64,000 bases of DNA, from contig JASANC010005206.1 in the NCBI GenBank assembly GCA_030248135.1, forward strand, positions 124,001 to 188,000. Reading direction: 5' to 3'. Source of the DNA: Theristus sp. LFF4_11 (Eukaryota > Nematoda > Chromadorea > Monhysterida > Xyalidae). How positions within the stretch are numbered: position 1 is the stretch's first letter; each line of letters begins with the position of its first letter. The notes beneath the pieces are model-generated. The model made no database searches. It was not told the origin of the DNA and worked only from the letters and a program-made list of their open reading frames with translations. Of this stretch, positions 32,401-47,400 are shown piece by piece. The translations under genes and the position numbers were made by a program.

Positions 32401-35400
32401 TCAAACACACATCAAGTGGCGGATACACAGAAGCTGATGCAGCAACAACAGATTTTCTCTGGTCTGACTGAATACAATGACGCAAGTGCGACTTCTGCTC
32501 ACCTTGATGACGTATTTCAAGCTGTGCACGTAGTTCCATTCGGTGTCCAAAAGTTCCTTGACGATCATGTGCTGCATCCGTTGGTCAGTGGATGCGTCAG
32601 GTGGCGGCATCGGCGCTGGCAGATTGTCAACGTAGATTGACATTGGACGATTGGCGCCATTCTGTGCCAGGTCACAGCCAACGTCGGTCGCATCGACCAT
32701 GCCTGCCAGGAATGTCTCGTCGTCACCGCCACCTGGCGACGGCGTACACAGTGCTGAGCTGGACGCCGCCGATGTGGCACTGCCTTCCTCGTCAACACTG
32801 CTGCAATCGAACGATTGAAAGTGAGATACCACTAGGGGAGACATTGACGTTTGATTGGTCCACACAACCAGCTTTTTTGCAGCCAACCAGCACACGAGGT
32901 CAGAATGCACAAGTTTTCCAGTTTGCAAGCAGTGGCGCATTGACGAACCTGACCAAGCTGCGGACACTGTTCTGCCGGTGCAGCTGTTCGTTGTTGGCGT
33001 CCTGTTGCTGCTGCGCGTCCGCAGAAGCAGGCAGCTCGTCGACGGTGATGCTGCGTTTCATGAGTTTCCGGAACGGTTTCTTCACCTTCGCCATCGCGAA
33101 GCGGGCGGAGCCGAGTCTGCTGCGGCGTTGCAGGCCAGCGGCGCCGTTCGCGGCGTCCACGGGCGTGCTCGTGCTCAGTGGTGCCGTGGTGCTGGCGCCC
33201 AACGATGCGCTGCTGTGCGTTTGCGTCATGCCACCGCGGCGTTCAGCCAGCTTCTTGCGCAGTGTCTGCTCGGACATGTACTTGATCACCTGCACAGACA
33301 AACACGCTGCTCTTGCATTCAGACCAGGATCAGACAAAAGTCAGCGTCGTGCTTCGAAACTGAAATGCAGCGAATCAGCAACTCGCAGTTCGTATCATCC
33401 AAAGTTAATTGCTGCTATCAAAGGTCACGGTCGTCGATTGATAACACAGGTCAGTGTGAGTGAACGTTTGAGTGTCTACACAGTCTACACAAATCAATCA
33501 GCTGATCACAGCAAGCGCACCTCGGTGGTGTAGTCATTGGTGATCATAGTGGCCATTTGGTCTTCGTCCTCACTGGCAAGCGCGTCTTCCATGAGTGTTG
33601 GATGCATGGAGCACTGCTGTGAACTGACAGAGTGCCGCATGTACGTCGACGATGGACGACACGACGAGTGGGCGGCGTCGTTCGGCTGGTGGTGCGCATG
33701 TGCGTGACACGCGTTACTCAGGGAACTGCTCGATGTGCCTGCGAAAGATTCTTTTTTATAATTCGATTGCATTTTCCCCCTCCGGTTTCAGAAACCCGAA
33801 GATACAAAACGAAACTACGGTGGCTCGGTGTGGGTGGTGGACAGACGGCTGTGCCGTTTCCGCACACCAAGGCCCTCACCACGACAAGGACAGTGCTGGC
33901 ATCAGTTGCAGAAAACACCGCAACGCTCACAAAAACGCAAAAATACCAAACAGTTTTGCTCACCACTCCCAAAACCTCCTAACACGAACGTAGCAAAGAG
34001 CACAACACCACCATATTCACCAACCAGCATATGAACGTCTTCGCCAGCAAACGGTCGGGTCGGCAGTAGCAGCAGCAGTTGTTGGTGGTGGCGGCGGCTG
34101 TGGCGATGTGACAGTCACTTCCGGCAAAGTGCTGCCACGTGAGATCGGCTCTTCGTACTCCGTGTCCGCTGACGGACTCTCCGAGCGCCGACAGTCGCGC
34201 TCAGACGCCTGCGTGCTCTCGTGTTTGTTGGTGTTGTTTTGCGCGTCTGCCAGAACGAACGCCACTTGCTGCTGCTGCTGTTGCACAGGACTGGCAGGTG
34301 CGATCGCCGTCGGCTGCGTGTCGCCAGGCTCACTGGCGCTCGTTGACGGCTGCACCGTCTCCTGCTGATCATTCTCGTTCGTCTCAGCCGCCTGCGTCTG
34401 CTCTGCTTGACGAGTGGCAATGTCGCGCAGACGTTGTCGGTTGGATTCGAGCATTTTACGTGCCTGCGCACACTTGGTGCTGAGCGACTCGATCTGTGAG
34501 CGTTGCGTCTCGGGCAGATTGGCTGCGTAGTCGGGCAGTTGACTGAGCTCGACGTCCGGAAAGGTGCTCAGTTGCTCCGTGACACGCTCCTGGCACAAAA
34601 CATTGCAAATGTGCAAAAAATGTTGCAACAACTCGTGCGAAAGAAAAAAGTATTGTGTACTGTTATGGAATGAAAACCAGGAGCCATCTGCAACCTGCAA
34701 TCCCCTGACATTTGCAGCGTTGAACGTCGCCGACTCCGATGCAGCGCTGATCAACATCGCCAGTTGTGCGCTCCATTTGGCGTTGTACAACGCCCAATCG
34801 TAAACCTGTCAAGTACAAGCACAGTAATGAATCACAACACAACAGCGACTCATGATGGAAAAACCGGCAAAAAGATTGTTTGCGAAAAAAGCGGCTTTCA
34901 GTGCCAAAGGGTGCTTGCGCGCCATCGCTGGCAGCGTGCGCGTGTGTGTGCACCAACTTTTTCGAGCATGTGGTGTGCGACGAGTGTGTCATTCAGTTGA
35001 CTCTGTGCGTGGTACAGCGTGCGACTGGTGTGCTCCAAGGTCGCCACCAACGCGTCGTACGTGTCACCGAGCTGTTGGCGTTGTGCTGCACTGAGCGATG
35101 TCGCCAGGCGACTGCTGTCGTGCCGCCCGTTGCCATTGGCAGTGTCGTCGCTGGTGGTCGCCAAATTGGCGTTGTCACAAAGTGAGCCGTGCTTCAGCAG
35201 CAGTTGCTCTCCGTCACTCAGTCGGTTCTTGGCACTGACAAAGAACTCGTTGAAACGCTGCTCCTGGATGCGCAGGCGCACGAGACTGACAGACGGCTGG
35301 CGGACGGTCGACTCGGCACGCGGCAACGCCACGCTCTCGCACCAGTGAATCAGCTGCAACAAGCACTGCTGGTTGGGGTGCTTGCAGTCGCACTGATTGT

Positions 35401-38400
35401 CTCAAATGATCCACTAAATCACAGGCAGTTAGCTGATTGGTTGCTTTCAAATGTGCTCCCTGGTTGGTGCAAGCAGCTCTATGCAGCCAATCTGCCAGTC
35501 AGAATGCGCATGTTTACAGTGTACTACTGGCCTATTTTGCAAAGCGCCGACCTCGTTCGCTTGCATGATGAACGTGCGTGCGTGTATGATGGTGTCCAAC
35601 TTGGTGCACTGGTCGTGCACGTTCTCAGCAGCCTTGTCCATGATGCGACGCACCTGACGGTAGTGGTCGCCTGCTTTCGTCAGTGCTCGACTGCAAACCA
35701 ACACACGCAATCTGCTTGCAACTTTAGTGGAGAAACTGATAAAAACAACAATGAACTTTTTAACAGAACGCGAGATACAGTTTTATTAGATACAAAATAA
35801 GTTTACAATTTTCAAAGCACCAGCCGACCGACCTGTACGTGGGCACCGCGGCCGCCTTCAACGTCGGGTATGCGTCGTTCAGATGCCGCAGATGATTGTC
35901 GCCCTCGCTGCGCACAAACGTGAACGCGCTGCTCTGCTCGATCGCAAGCAATTTGGCGTTCACACTGAAAATGGCAAGCTGCTCAACCAACACAATCCAC
36001 TGAAATGGCAACTCTCAGCAAGCAACAAACAACAATAATCGGTTACTTTTTTTAACTTTTTGATTTAGATGGCGTTGCAACTGACGCATAACTGCAAACT
36101 TTAAAAAAAGTTGGAACACAGTGTTGATTCATACAGTACAAACAGTCGGTAGTGAAAACAACTGTGATAATCCAAATGCGTGGGCAAAAATTTCAATTAT
36201 TCCTTTCAGATCAATTTTTATCATCTAACGGTCAACTGTTATTGGTTTGGTTCTGTTCCGTTCAATCGAGCAGTTAGGCAAACTGATCGGCATTTTCAAT
36301 AAAAATTCATAACACTGTAAAAATTTTTTGACGTTATCAAAACCGAAACGATTATTGTCGCTCATGACAAGTCCAGAGGCATTGCTCAAAAAGTTTGATA
36401 TCAAAACTCTTTCAAAAACTACCGAAATCTATAAATCATACATTTGCGGAACGAACAACATCGCAACAATCATAAACTTTGCCCTTAATTGTTGACCGTG
36501 TATCACGCAAATTGCTACTCGGCGTCGATCTCTTCTGTCCTTATTAATAAAAATTAGAAAATGAGAAAAACAGTACACTCTTGGTGAACTAAAGATAAAT
36601 TTTCATATGACTTAAAATTGCGGGGTATTCAATCTCAAAATAACTCAGGAAATTTTATTCATGAGAAACAAAACAATAAAACAACTACACATTTCTAATG
36701 AGATTCAACCAAATTCGGATCAGGTGCCTTTGGATTGCCTACTCATGGCGTCTTACACTTTTCTGGTACTATGCCGTGCACTGCAGAATAAAACTGACTG
36801 ACTGTCAGGTGAGAGCAGCGCATAAAGTAGAATTGCACGATTCGAAACGAACCTGACGGTGACGTCCTCGAGTTCAGCGAGCTCAACGCTCCACGTGTCA
36901 ATGTCGGTCAGCTTCAGGTCACTGTACAATTCCAGGTACGATTTGGTGACTTCGTTGCACGCTCGGAAGAACTGCTCCACTGCCTGCAATGCCAAACGGC
37001 TGTCTTGATCGGCGCGTTTTTCATTCAATAAACACAACAAAATGACTGCTAAAATTTGTTTTTCCGATTTTTCACAACCTTGGCGCGTATTTACATTGGT
37101 CGAAAAACACAAAAACCACGAGCACATGAGAAAAAAACACCCATAAACGGACAAGGGGAATCGTGTCCAGCAAAGACGAAAAGCAAACAAAAACAAAGCA
37201 CACATCCGACGTGTGATCGTGTTCTTATTATTTAGCTGACACATCTTGCACGACACGCCGTAAAAAAGCTGCATCTGCATGCCTAATTCATTTACTATGC
37301 CTCATAAAACACGAATACCTATTCGGCGATTCTTTGCGGCAACATGGCAAAAATAAGCATAAAATCAAACACACGGATTGCTCTGCTTGTCCGGGAAACA
37401 CAGGAACTGAAAAACTGCTTGGGCAATAATGTGAAAAAATGAAAAAAACCTAAAAAAATAAAACATGGAACAGAAAAATATTTTTAAACAGGTTTTGGTG
37501 TGATAAAAATCAACAAAATTGTGGTTGCACGCTTGCTCGGCGTGTGACACAAATGTGAAAAGGGTTGAGAAACAATGACGGTAATAAATGCAGAATATCA
37601 TCAATAAAATAACACCAAAAAACGGACGCCTTTCCGCTGTCAACTGCAAACATTTAATGACAGAGTGCACTTGATAGGAAAACCGTTGCCACAGTTTCTC
37701 ACAACGGTGGAAGAGAAACATGGTTGTTGCAAAACGTCCATTTTGCTGCAAATAACAAAAGTGTGCACCCTTTATAAAATGCAATAAATGAGGATCATGA
37801 CGCTGTAAAAAATCATGGTTGAGAAAATGGGTCCTTGGCTGCAAACATTTTGCTGAATTGAAATCGTTCAAAAAAATATTAGTCCAGTAAAAGTTGTTAG
37901 TTGAAAATGAGCAAAAAATAAAGGAAATGACTATAAAAGCAGCTTGACAGGTGTTGCACTGCAATAGACTGCATTCCTGTTTCGACTGGTACGACGATGC
38001 TAAAAAATAACCACTATAAAAAATGCTGCCCACCAACGTCATCGTTGCATGACTGTACGTGGTGAACTTACTGACACACAACCTGTACTGATCGTTGAAA
38101 GTCATCGAACGGAATTTGGACGTTTTGAAAAAAAACCACAATTCAAAAAGTACAAAATCAGTTCGCCACCCACCACAACCATGCCGAAGGTTTGCGGAAT
38201 GAACGAAGCAAACGTAGAAAATAAAAAGTCACACGGCTAATAATGGTTAGCCGCGCTTTGTTATTCATAAAGTGAAAATGGAAAAAAAAAACTGTGAGAG
38301 TCAAATTCGGCGAGTGGAACCGGTTGGCACTAATTTTGGGTGCGCACTCAGACTGACACTGATCAATGTCGAGACAGACGCACAGTACATTTGTGGTGAA

Positions 38401-41400
38401 CGGCATTACGTGGCACTGGCTGCACAAATCATCGTCCACAATTTTGAAAGACGCACAACAGTTGCCTTTTTGCCTCTTCATGGCTCATCAAATGCTACAG
38501 ATGAACAACAACTTCAATCAGCGTAAAAATTCCTCAAAAAACAGCTGTGAATTATAGAGGACAGTAAAAGTTGATCACTTTATGCGGTTGCTAGCAGCAA
38601 AAACGTGAATAATAATTCCACATTCAGTTGGTTCAGCTCACCACAGTGGGTCTGTTAAACGTTACCTTGCTCGGAAGACACACTGCTTACAAATCAACAA
38701 AATCATTGTCAATTACTCATTACTAATCAAACAAATAATAAAACGCACAGTGATTAGAACGAAGACCTCTGCAGACAACACGCATTGTTGATTCTTGATT
38801 GGTTTGGGTTGAGCGCAGAATGTGGAACGCAAGTTGTGTTGAACGAAAGTAAAACGGACATTGGTTTGTTTGACAAACGGAAGAAAACAAAAACCGCTGC
38901 TCCTGACACACGACCCCTTTTTGCCAGTTTATTATTTATTTACACAACATTTGCTCACAAATTGCTTTCCTTGGTTAGTGGTTGAACCATCCAGCAAACA
39001 ACTTGATGCCTTTTCCAGTCAGACGGTCCCAGAACTAAGTGATAACTTTTATGGTATAGCGAGTGAGTGAAACACGAAGTTTCACTGGGAATAGTGGAAA
39101 CTTGAGTAAACACTATACAGTGGTGAAAGCGCAGAGGGAATGCAGACGTCTAGATTACGAGGAGTGATCATGAGCATGAGCAAGAGTCACGTTGCACCAC
39201 ACGTGTCACATTGCCGCTAACGACAACAACAACAACAACCAGGCTTGTGCCCGTCGCAAGGAACAGCTTGTAGCCACCAACCAGTTCATCTGCAGACAGT
39301 ATCATAAAAGTTTTTGAAAAGTTGGTATGATGAACATTTTTCAAAAAGTGAGTTCCATGAGCACATAAAGCGCACTAACAGTGAGCATATCTTTGCTCAA
39401 GTGTTACAAGTGCTCGTATGCATGCACAAACACGGTCAAAAAACGGTCAAGTTCATACTTCATGATACGGTCGAAAGCGTTGCAGAATCCTAAATTTGTC
39501 GGCGCAGTTCTGAGGATTGCGCATAAACATAACAAGCAAGAGGCGAAAAGTGAGTCTGATTGTAAAAGATAAACTCAACATGTAACGTGACCAAGACCAC
39601 GCAAACACAAACACCGATTCGCTGGCAGTCAGATAAACTTGGCACTAGAAAAACTAGAAAAAGAGTCGTGTTACACATCAGTAAAAAAACTGGACGCGAA
39701 AAAAACAGAATCAGACTTGTTTTTCTACAACTTGCTCATGCGAAAGGAGAAAAATTAGGGCTAATTCCATGACAGGATTACATCTTCACCATGACATGAG
39801 GATTAGCACAGCGCAATAGTGCAGCTAAAAATTAAAAATGTTCACGACGGTTGAAAAGGTTGATTTGAAAACATGACAATCAAATCCTGTACAATTCTGT
39901 TGTCCAAGTTGTCTCAAAGAAACTAGAGCATCATAAGCAAACGAGCATCCAATAAATAACGTGAACTAATGAGTTGCAAATAAAATGGGAAACAAGAAAT
40001 AAAAAAGACAAATGAAACGGCAGCCAGCAATTCAATCAAGCACACAACACTGCGCTGGTGCTCATTTGTCGGCGTCATTAAAACCAATGAATAAAATAAA
40101 AATCACGTGCATTGACTTTTTTACAAAATGATTGAAACCTGCTGGTAGCACCAGGCAGCTTTTATTATTTTTTGTGGCATTAATCGAAATAGCATATTTT
40201 TATACAAATCTTCTGCAAACGACCAAAAGTGTGATGTCTGGTTTGATTGTGTCTGCTTTTCAGACTGGTTGCTCCACAGAGCACAATAAACGATCGCATC
40301 TAACCTAAATCTAATTCAAACTTGTTTCGATAACCAATAACACTCTGCAGATGATTTTTACAAACGTACAGAACATGACAATCGGCTACGAAACAGTAGT
40401 ACAGAGCCACTTTTTCAACACTGTTCGCAAGGAAACGCATCAGATCAAGTCAACCATAAAAGAAAAGAAATTATAAAAAAATTACACAGAAGCAAAGTTC
40501 GAAAGTCGAGAGTGAGACACCAGCACAAAAAACACAGCCAGACACGAAGTGAATCAAGGTGAAAGCGGCATAACTGTGAAAACCATCGCAAGTGAGCAAC
40601 GACCGACCTCGCGGAAGCCGACCCACTCCTTTGCGACTGCCGTTGCCGCGCGTGGCGAGCGTGTGCCACCAAGTGGCGATGTCAGCTGGGACACGGGCAC
40701 TCGCTCGTGCAGCTCGCACTCGTCCACAATTTCCATCTGCAAAGAAAACTGTGAGAGTTCAATTCGTGCGCATAATTGCTCGCGACAAAACTCGAAAATC
40801 ACTGAAAATAAACAGTTGTCGCGCGTTTTTTAGGTTCACTGAAAAGTGAAAGATTTACTGCCGCGAATTGTGCTGTTACACGCATGTTTATGGTTGTGAC
40901 AACGGCGGCATGAACATAGTATTAACACGTGGAGAAAACTGTCAACTCGCGTTTCTACTTCAACAGGGCAATGCTGTAATCGGCATACCCACTAATCGGC
41001 CACTGAAACGTGCAACTGTTCTGCGTATGGCAGCAAACGTTGTTATAACATTTCAATCTGTTTAACCGTACGTAACGTGCCGTTAGTGACCGTAACAATT
41101 CCGATTGAAATTCCACTCAATTTCAACTGCAACGAACTCAAAAGTGATGTGTTGATTACATAACTCGGTACTTGCGTGCTTCAAAAGGAACTATGTTTAC
41201 CGCAACATCAGGAACAGACCTTTCAATTGTAAATGCCACATAAATGATTTAAAAAATTTAACATCAAATCTATTTGCAATCTACAATCTGACGACACAGT
41301 TCTCGCTAACCACGAAAAACTCAGTAACGGAAGCATCGATCCGTGGTCACACGAGCGCCAATTTTCCGTTTTGTTTTGGATTATCAAATTTCTGTTTGCG

Positions 41401-44400
41401 GATAAGATCAGAACAACTTCCCAGAAACAGTGCTGTTTGACTGTTAGATCAAACTAAGTTATAATATGAGTTCGAAAAAGTTACATTTCTAATGCTAACT
41501 GTTTTTTTTGAACGATGACCAACAACTGGACTGTTTTCTTTATCAGCATCCTGCCTATTATGTGAAAATGGGTCCAGTCAGACAAGATTCCGCGCGCGCA
41601 CCTTGTGTTCATAGTTACATGTTTCTTGTTGTGTACAACAGAGGTGAATGAATGGGAAATCGGCTGGAAGACCGCTGCTAACCGATTGCTTATCGAAATT
41701 ACACTGCAAAAGCACATTGAAAGAGGAACGCTGGCCGCTTCGGCGTCTGTCTCTGTGCTCTCAAAAACTACTTTAAAAACGATGTTCTGTTTGTTTGTCT
41801 TGTGTCACAAAAAATGCTGTTGCAACTTTTCGAAAACACAGCCGGCCCGATTATTGTCAAAAATTGGTCGGTCAACCGTAGCAAACGAGACGGAGACATT
41901 GCGCTGCAGACAAACACACTTTCCTTGGCACTCCATCACTGCGCGCACTCTATGCAACTTTTTTCGCTTTTCTGAAACGCAAAATTTTAATTCCGTTTTT
42001 AAAAATACACTCGCAAAATCTCACAGCTGTGATAAACGCTAATCTGAATCAGTGTCCCAGTGCGGCATCACCGAGTCCTTCCAATCCAACACCATCGCAA
42101 CAGTTTGTTTCAAAAACACTAATTCAATCAGCTCTGGTGTCCTTGTGCGATGATCACACACCCAGCACTGCACACACCGTTATGTGAGGTCGGCAACCGC
42201 AAAAATAAACTGCTAGTCGGACAGAAAAAAGAGATGAGAAAACACGATGACAGCGAGCGAGCGAAGTCACTGATCGAATTACTGTGATGCACGCGCAGGA
42301 CGCCGTTTCATGTAACATATCATCACGAAGAGCGACGAAAAAAACGAATTCAAAGAACGCACAAGACGCACCGGGTAAGAGTGAAGATTGGAGGGGCGTC
42401 GTTTTGAGCACGCGGCAGCGGCAGTGATGAGGCTGTCAACGGCGGTCGCCTGGTCGCGAGAGCGCTCCATGAACGCGTTCAACGCCAGCTGCGTCGCCTC
42501 GTCGCAACGCAACACCGGCTGCACCGCGCACAACGTCACGTCCTGCTCAGCGTCGTCGGCGTCTGCCTCCTCGGCGCTCGTGTCACCATCGAACGTGCTG
42601 CGTCCGTCGTCGAACACGCACGCACCCGGCGATGTGCCTGTTCGCGGCGGTGTCCACGATGTGGCAGAGCCAAGCCAGAAGATCGAGCGTATTGTTTCCG
42701 GCAGCCAATTCTGTAATTGGAAACGAGACATTTTGAAAATGGCAACTCCGCTTTTAGCACGTCATAATCGTCAGCTGAAGGAAGTTTTGCTTGCTTGAAT
42801 GACTTTCGTGTCTCTCCGGTTCAATGAGACAGAATGAGATTGAAACTGACATGCGCACAAAAGTGATAAAAATTTACAATTGATAAAAAAAACTCGTTTT
42901 CACGAAATCTCATTGAAAACGAAATTCACAGCTGCGGTGACAACTTGATTAGTGACAGTTTGGCCGTGAAAGATAAGGAGGGGCGGGGGAAATAAGTATG
43001 CAGTGCAGACGACGACAGTAAAAGTGAACATTGAAAGTGACTGAATTACGAAGTTCTCTGGTATGCACGCAATGCAGCAAGCAGCCACAATGTTGGCGTC
43101 GCGTCGCGAAACGAGCAATAATAAAGTAATCAGTGGTGGTGTGGTAACCTTAAACCGAGACTGAAAGGAATTTTCGAATGATAATGCCGGCTGCTGTCGG
43201 TGAATATGACGGAATACGCGTCGGCGTTACTAAACCGCTCACTACTATAATGTACGCCAAACAAACAGCGCACACACAGAAGCGAGCGATGAAAAAGTAA
43301 ACAATACAAAACACACACGCACGGCCGTGCTGCGTGCCACCGCCACCCATTCGTCGTCCTTGTAATACTGTTTTTCTTTTCTTTTTATAAAAGTACTATA
43401 GTTGTAAGGTGCGTCGGTATTTTTGCCTACTGGAACAACACAACCAAGGTGTGTAGTTGACACAGTATTAGTTGTAACCCCATTGTGAAAAAAACACAAA
43501 CAGATTTATGTTGAACAACAGCAATTCGCAAGGTGAAGAAAGTGCAAGCATAAACCAACACGCTCGATTGAGAACGATTATAATCGAAAATCTTTGTTTC
43601 TCCAAAAACAACAACCGCACCTGACTGCCAACCGACTGCCAAACGGTACATTACACTACAAACGTTTTACAAAAGAAAACATAATCTGACTTGCACCTAA
43701 AATCAACCATTTCATCCAAAGCTCAAACATAGTTACGTTTAGAAGGTGCAATATTTGAAAACAAGCAGAACCACAAGCTGAAACTGTTATCTCAGTAACA
43801 AATAGTCAGTTTGAATAGGCAAACAAACACAGTGATACATTGAGAAAAACAAACTTTCAATCTATACATTTTTTTCGATCAGAAGTTGCAACGCGATCGC
43901 TCAGATACAAAAATTTGCGATATAGCCGGCACACATCTGTACAACTTTTACACCGAGTCGTCAAACTGAACTCTGCACTCTGCCAGCCCATGAAGCGGCT
44001 GGTGTGTAAGGTCTGAAACTGATCCTTCACTATCACAAATCATTGCCAAACACACGATGATCAGTGAACGAACACATGTTTAGAGTTCGTACATTGGAAC
44101 GGCAACCGCTGCATAAATAAACCATTCCACATTCACAGAGGGTGATTTTTCGAAATATGCAGCGCAAACAATCTGATACGATGGACAGAGAATTTTAACC
44201 TGAACGCAACGCAACTACAGTTTGTTCGCAGTTATTTATGAACAATAACAGCGAAGTGAAAAAATCATACAATTTAACCAGACCAAACCGCTTTCGCATA
44301 CGATTCTCGAACAAAACAAGACTGCTGCCGGAAAGTTTTCTTTTCACAGGGTAATTGCAAAAAAAACTGATGAACAAATTATGTTGGAGTGGGGAGAGCT

Positions 44401-47400
44401 GTCAACGCGAACACAAATGAACACACAGAAAAGTGAACGGACGGGAAAAACCTGCTTCATGTACGGCAATAAAACGGACCAAAAATGATGTGAAATGCAA
44501 ACGTTCTCACCGAGACTGCATAAAAAAGTACCGTCAGGGTATTGGCAAAATAGGTTGATTTCAACACAACGAAATTCGAATGACTGTGTCTAAAAGGTGC
44601 GATTGTTTATGATTTCCATCAAGAACGGCTTTACAAGCGCGGACGTTGTTATCAGCGTGACCGAGAAGAGACAGAGAGAAGTGTCCAACGTCAAAAAAGG
44701 CCGAGCCTCGTGCTCATTCGAGCATCATTCCGCATGAGCACACACACCTGCAGGCAGCTATTTATGGGTGGGGTGCAAGCGACACAAACACGACAATCGA
44801 AACAGAGACTGCAAATCACGACAAACGCAAAATACATCGCAAAGTTATTGTGCGCGTCCGAGGCGTTATTATTATGCTGAGCTATTGATTCTCGATTGTG
44901 TCGTGTGCGTCGTCTGATTTTATGGTCGGTGATGTGCAATAAAAACGCGATTTACATTCCTATTTTGCAAACTATTTTGTCGAAAATCGCACCGCACGCG
45001 ACAGCAGCGCCGAGCGTGTGCCCGTCTGGCTTGTAAAGTCATCATTACAACAACCAATAAAATGCCCATGTCCAACAACGTCTCTACATGCGATTTGTCG
45101 CGGCCCAGTGTTGTGTTTGCGTTGTGCATAATGCGCTGTTGTTATTAGTTATGGCCAGATGTCACCATAAATCATCGCAAACTTGTGTGCAAAATCATGA
45201 AATTCATTGAACTGCACCAATAAAACGATTCACTATGAATACGAATGTGTGCACAGTTGAAGCCACGTCGCCTCAAGTTCAATCGAAATTTTCAATGGAT
45301 ACAACTGCAGTTTTTCATTTTCAAGCGTTTACGACTTCAAAACACGCAGTCAAAGAACGCATATATCCTGATTTTACTGCAAACTGTACTGCACAAACAA
45401 GCGAACCAACCAAACCAACAATCTTTAGATAAAAAAAATGCCCACCGAGAATGGATGTCTACGCTACCTATCACATGAAAAGCATGGCCAAATAAGACGG
45501 CGGAATGGATGGAATTTCAAGATTGTTTGCGGATTAAGAAAAACTAACAACGTAACTGCGGCCTGCAAAGTCAACACCAACAGCCAGGAGAACGTCCAAG
45601 TTTGACGCCTGTTCGAAAAACAGGACGAATGTCAACATAAAACGAAAACATCGCAAATCATATCGTCTCCGTAAATATTAGCCTTACATTAAACCGAAAA
45701 CGGCGGCCATGCATAATCGATTTAGTGTAATCTTTGTCACATTATGAGCGAGCAAAGATCAAACCCATCTGATCTGACAACAAGCAAATCATACAGAGAC
45801 CACTGAGGCTGGCGGCAATGGCTGGCAAAGATACAATTGCCATTAACACCCTTCATGGCATTTTATATCCATTTATGCCGGTTGGGTATCACGTTCAAAC
45901 CTAACTGACTGAGCTGTAATTTCAAATCGCATCAGCAGCTCAGTGCTTGTGGCCATTGATAGCCAATTATGAAAGGGCAGCACGGCTAAGAAAACGGGGG
46001 CAAAATGTCACAAAACAAGGGACGATAGATCACACCAGCATAATGAGCGCTAGAATGAGCATACTTAACGTCATTGGTTCGCAATAATAGTAATACGGAA
46101 TGTCACTCAATTTTGCAAATCAGCATAAAAGCGCCACATAAATTCAACTAGGTATCTCTGCAAACAGTATGAAAACCTCTGAAGAACTCGTATTACTTCA
46201 ACGTTCAACCTACGATTTAAAAAATAACGGTTGAGTTTCAAATGCTGATTTTTAAGAGTGGTGTTATACAAAAAACGTTAAGAAACGTTCGAAACTACAC
46301 CAAAAACTCTCGGGTATTTTCCAGAAAACTACATAAAACCGAAAAACGATTCAACAACTGCAGGTTTCAGTTACACCGTTTATCAACACTCATCAGTGAA
46401 AAAAAGCTAAAATACAGAAAAGTAGTACCAAAACTGATGAGTTATATGCGAAGCTGAGCTACTACGCTAAAAAACAGCAAAACATCATGAGGAATGTGAA
46501 CAAAAGAAAAGAAGAAGCCGATAAAGAGTGAGATGAGGTGTCAATCTCAGGGAACTGCAGCCAGTGTACACAAACACCGATGATTGGTGGGTGGCTTGCT
46601 GTGGGAAATGGCGAAATACACGGGCAAGCTGTGCACAGTGCAAACATAGAGATGCCTGCGATGAAAGCGACCATCGAGAAGCAACCAACATCGCATGTTG
46701 CACACAATCACAGTGGTGATCTGTATCTCTCTGTAAACTTCCAAGTTCCAACAATCTTTCCACCTTCACAGATCTCTATCGCCTCAGCTTGGCATGCCGC
46801 TGAGCTTGAGAAGCATTGCTGTTTGGACTGAGATATGCGGAACGGCACAAAGACATTCTGGCAAATGCATTTGCACATATGTAGAAGCGACTAAATAAAT
46901 ACCGGTGCACTTCAGTGGGCACCACACAACGCCACTTGAGTGTCCCTCCCTCCTGCTGTCATCATCGGAAAACTCTCTGAGCATCGGGTTCGAAATCAAA
47001 CAAAAACCGTTCTTCTAAATCAGATACAAAACCTTACAACGAGTTAGTCGTGCGTGTCTAAATAGAATATGTTTTGCCTGGTAAATTCTTATGTAAGCGA
47101 GTTTAAATTTTGAAAAGGAATCTTGAGATACGGTAGATAACAGCGAAATAGGAAAGTAAAAAAACGTTAGCACCAGAGTAAAACTGGTTCTGTCTGACTC
47201 ACTAACTGTTAGCTGCTTTTATCTTTAAAACACAATAACAGTCAAAGCGAATAAAGAGAGCATCTGTCAAACTAGTTTTTACACAGACACCTTATCCGGT
47301 GGCACATGGTTCTCGAAAACCAGCTTAGCGGCAGGTGGCTATTCTTGAATAGGGTTGGGCAATTTTAAATGCATTACATAACAAAGAATGCTCCAATTTT

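Noticed and set aside
32592..33533. 313-residue plus-strand ORF
   Set aside because: Antisense shadow of PLEKHG4-like exons 33289-32949 and 32800-32503.
37365..38141. 258-residue minus-strand ORF as a membrane protein gene
   Set aside because: Phe/Cys/His-rich composition of AT-rich intron DNA; no domain, no start context, and it lies inside an intron on the same strand as the host gene.
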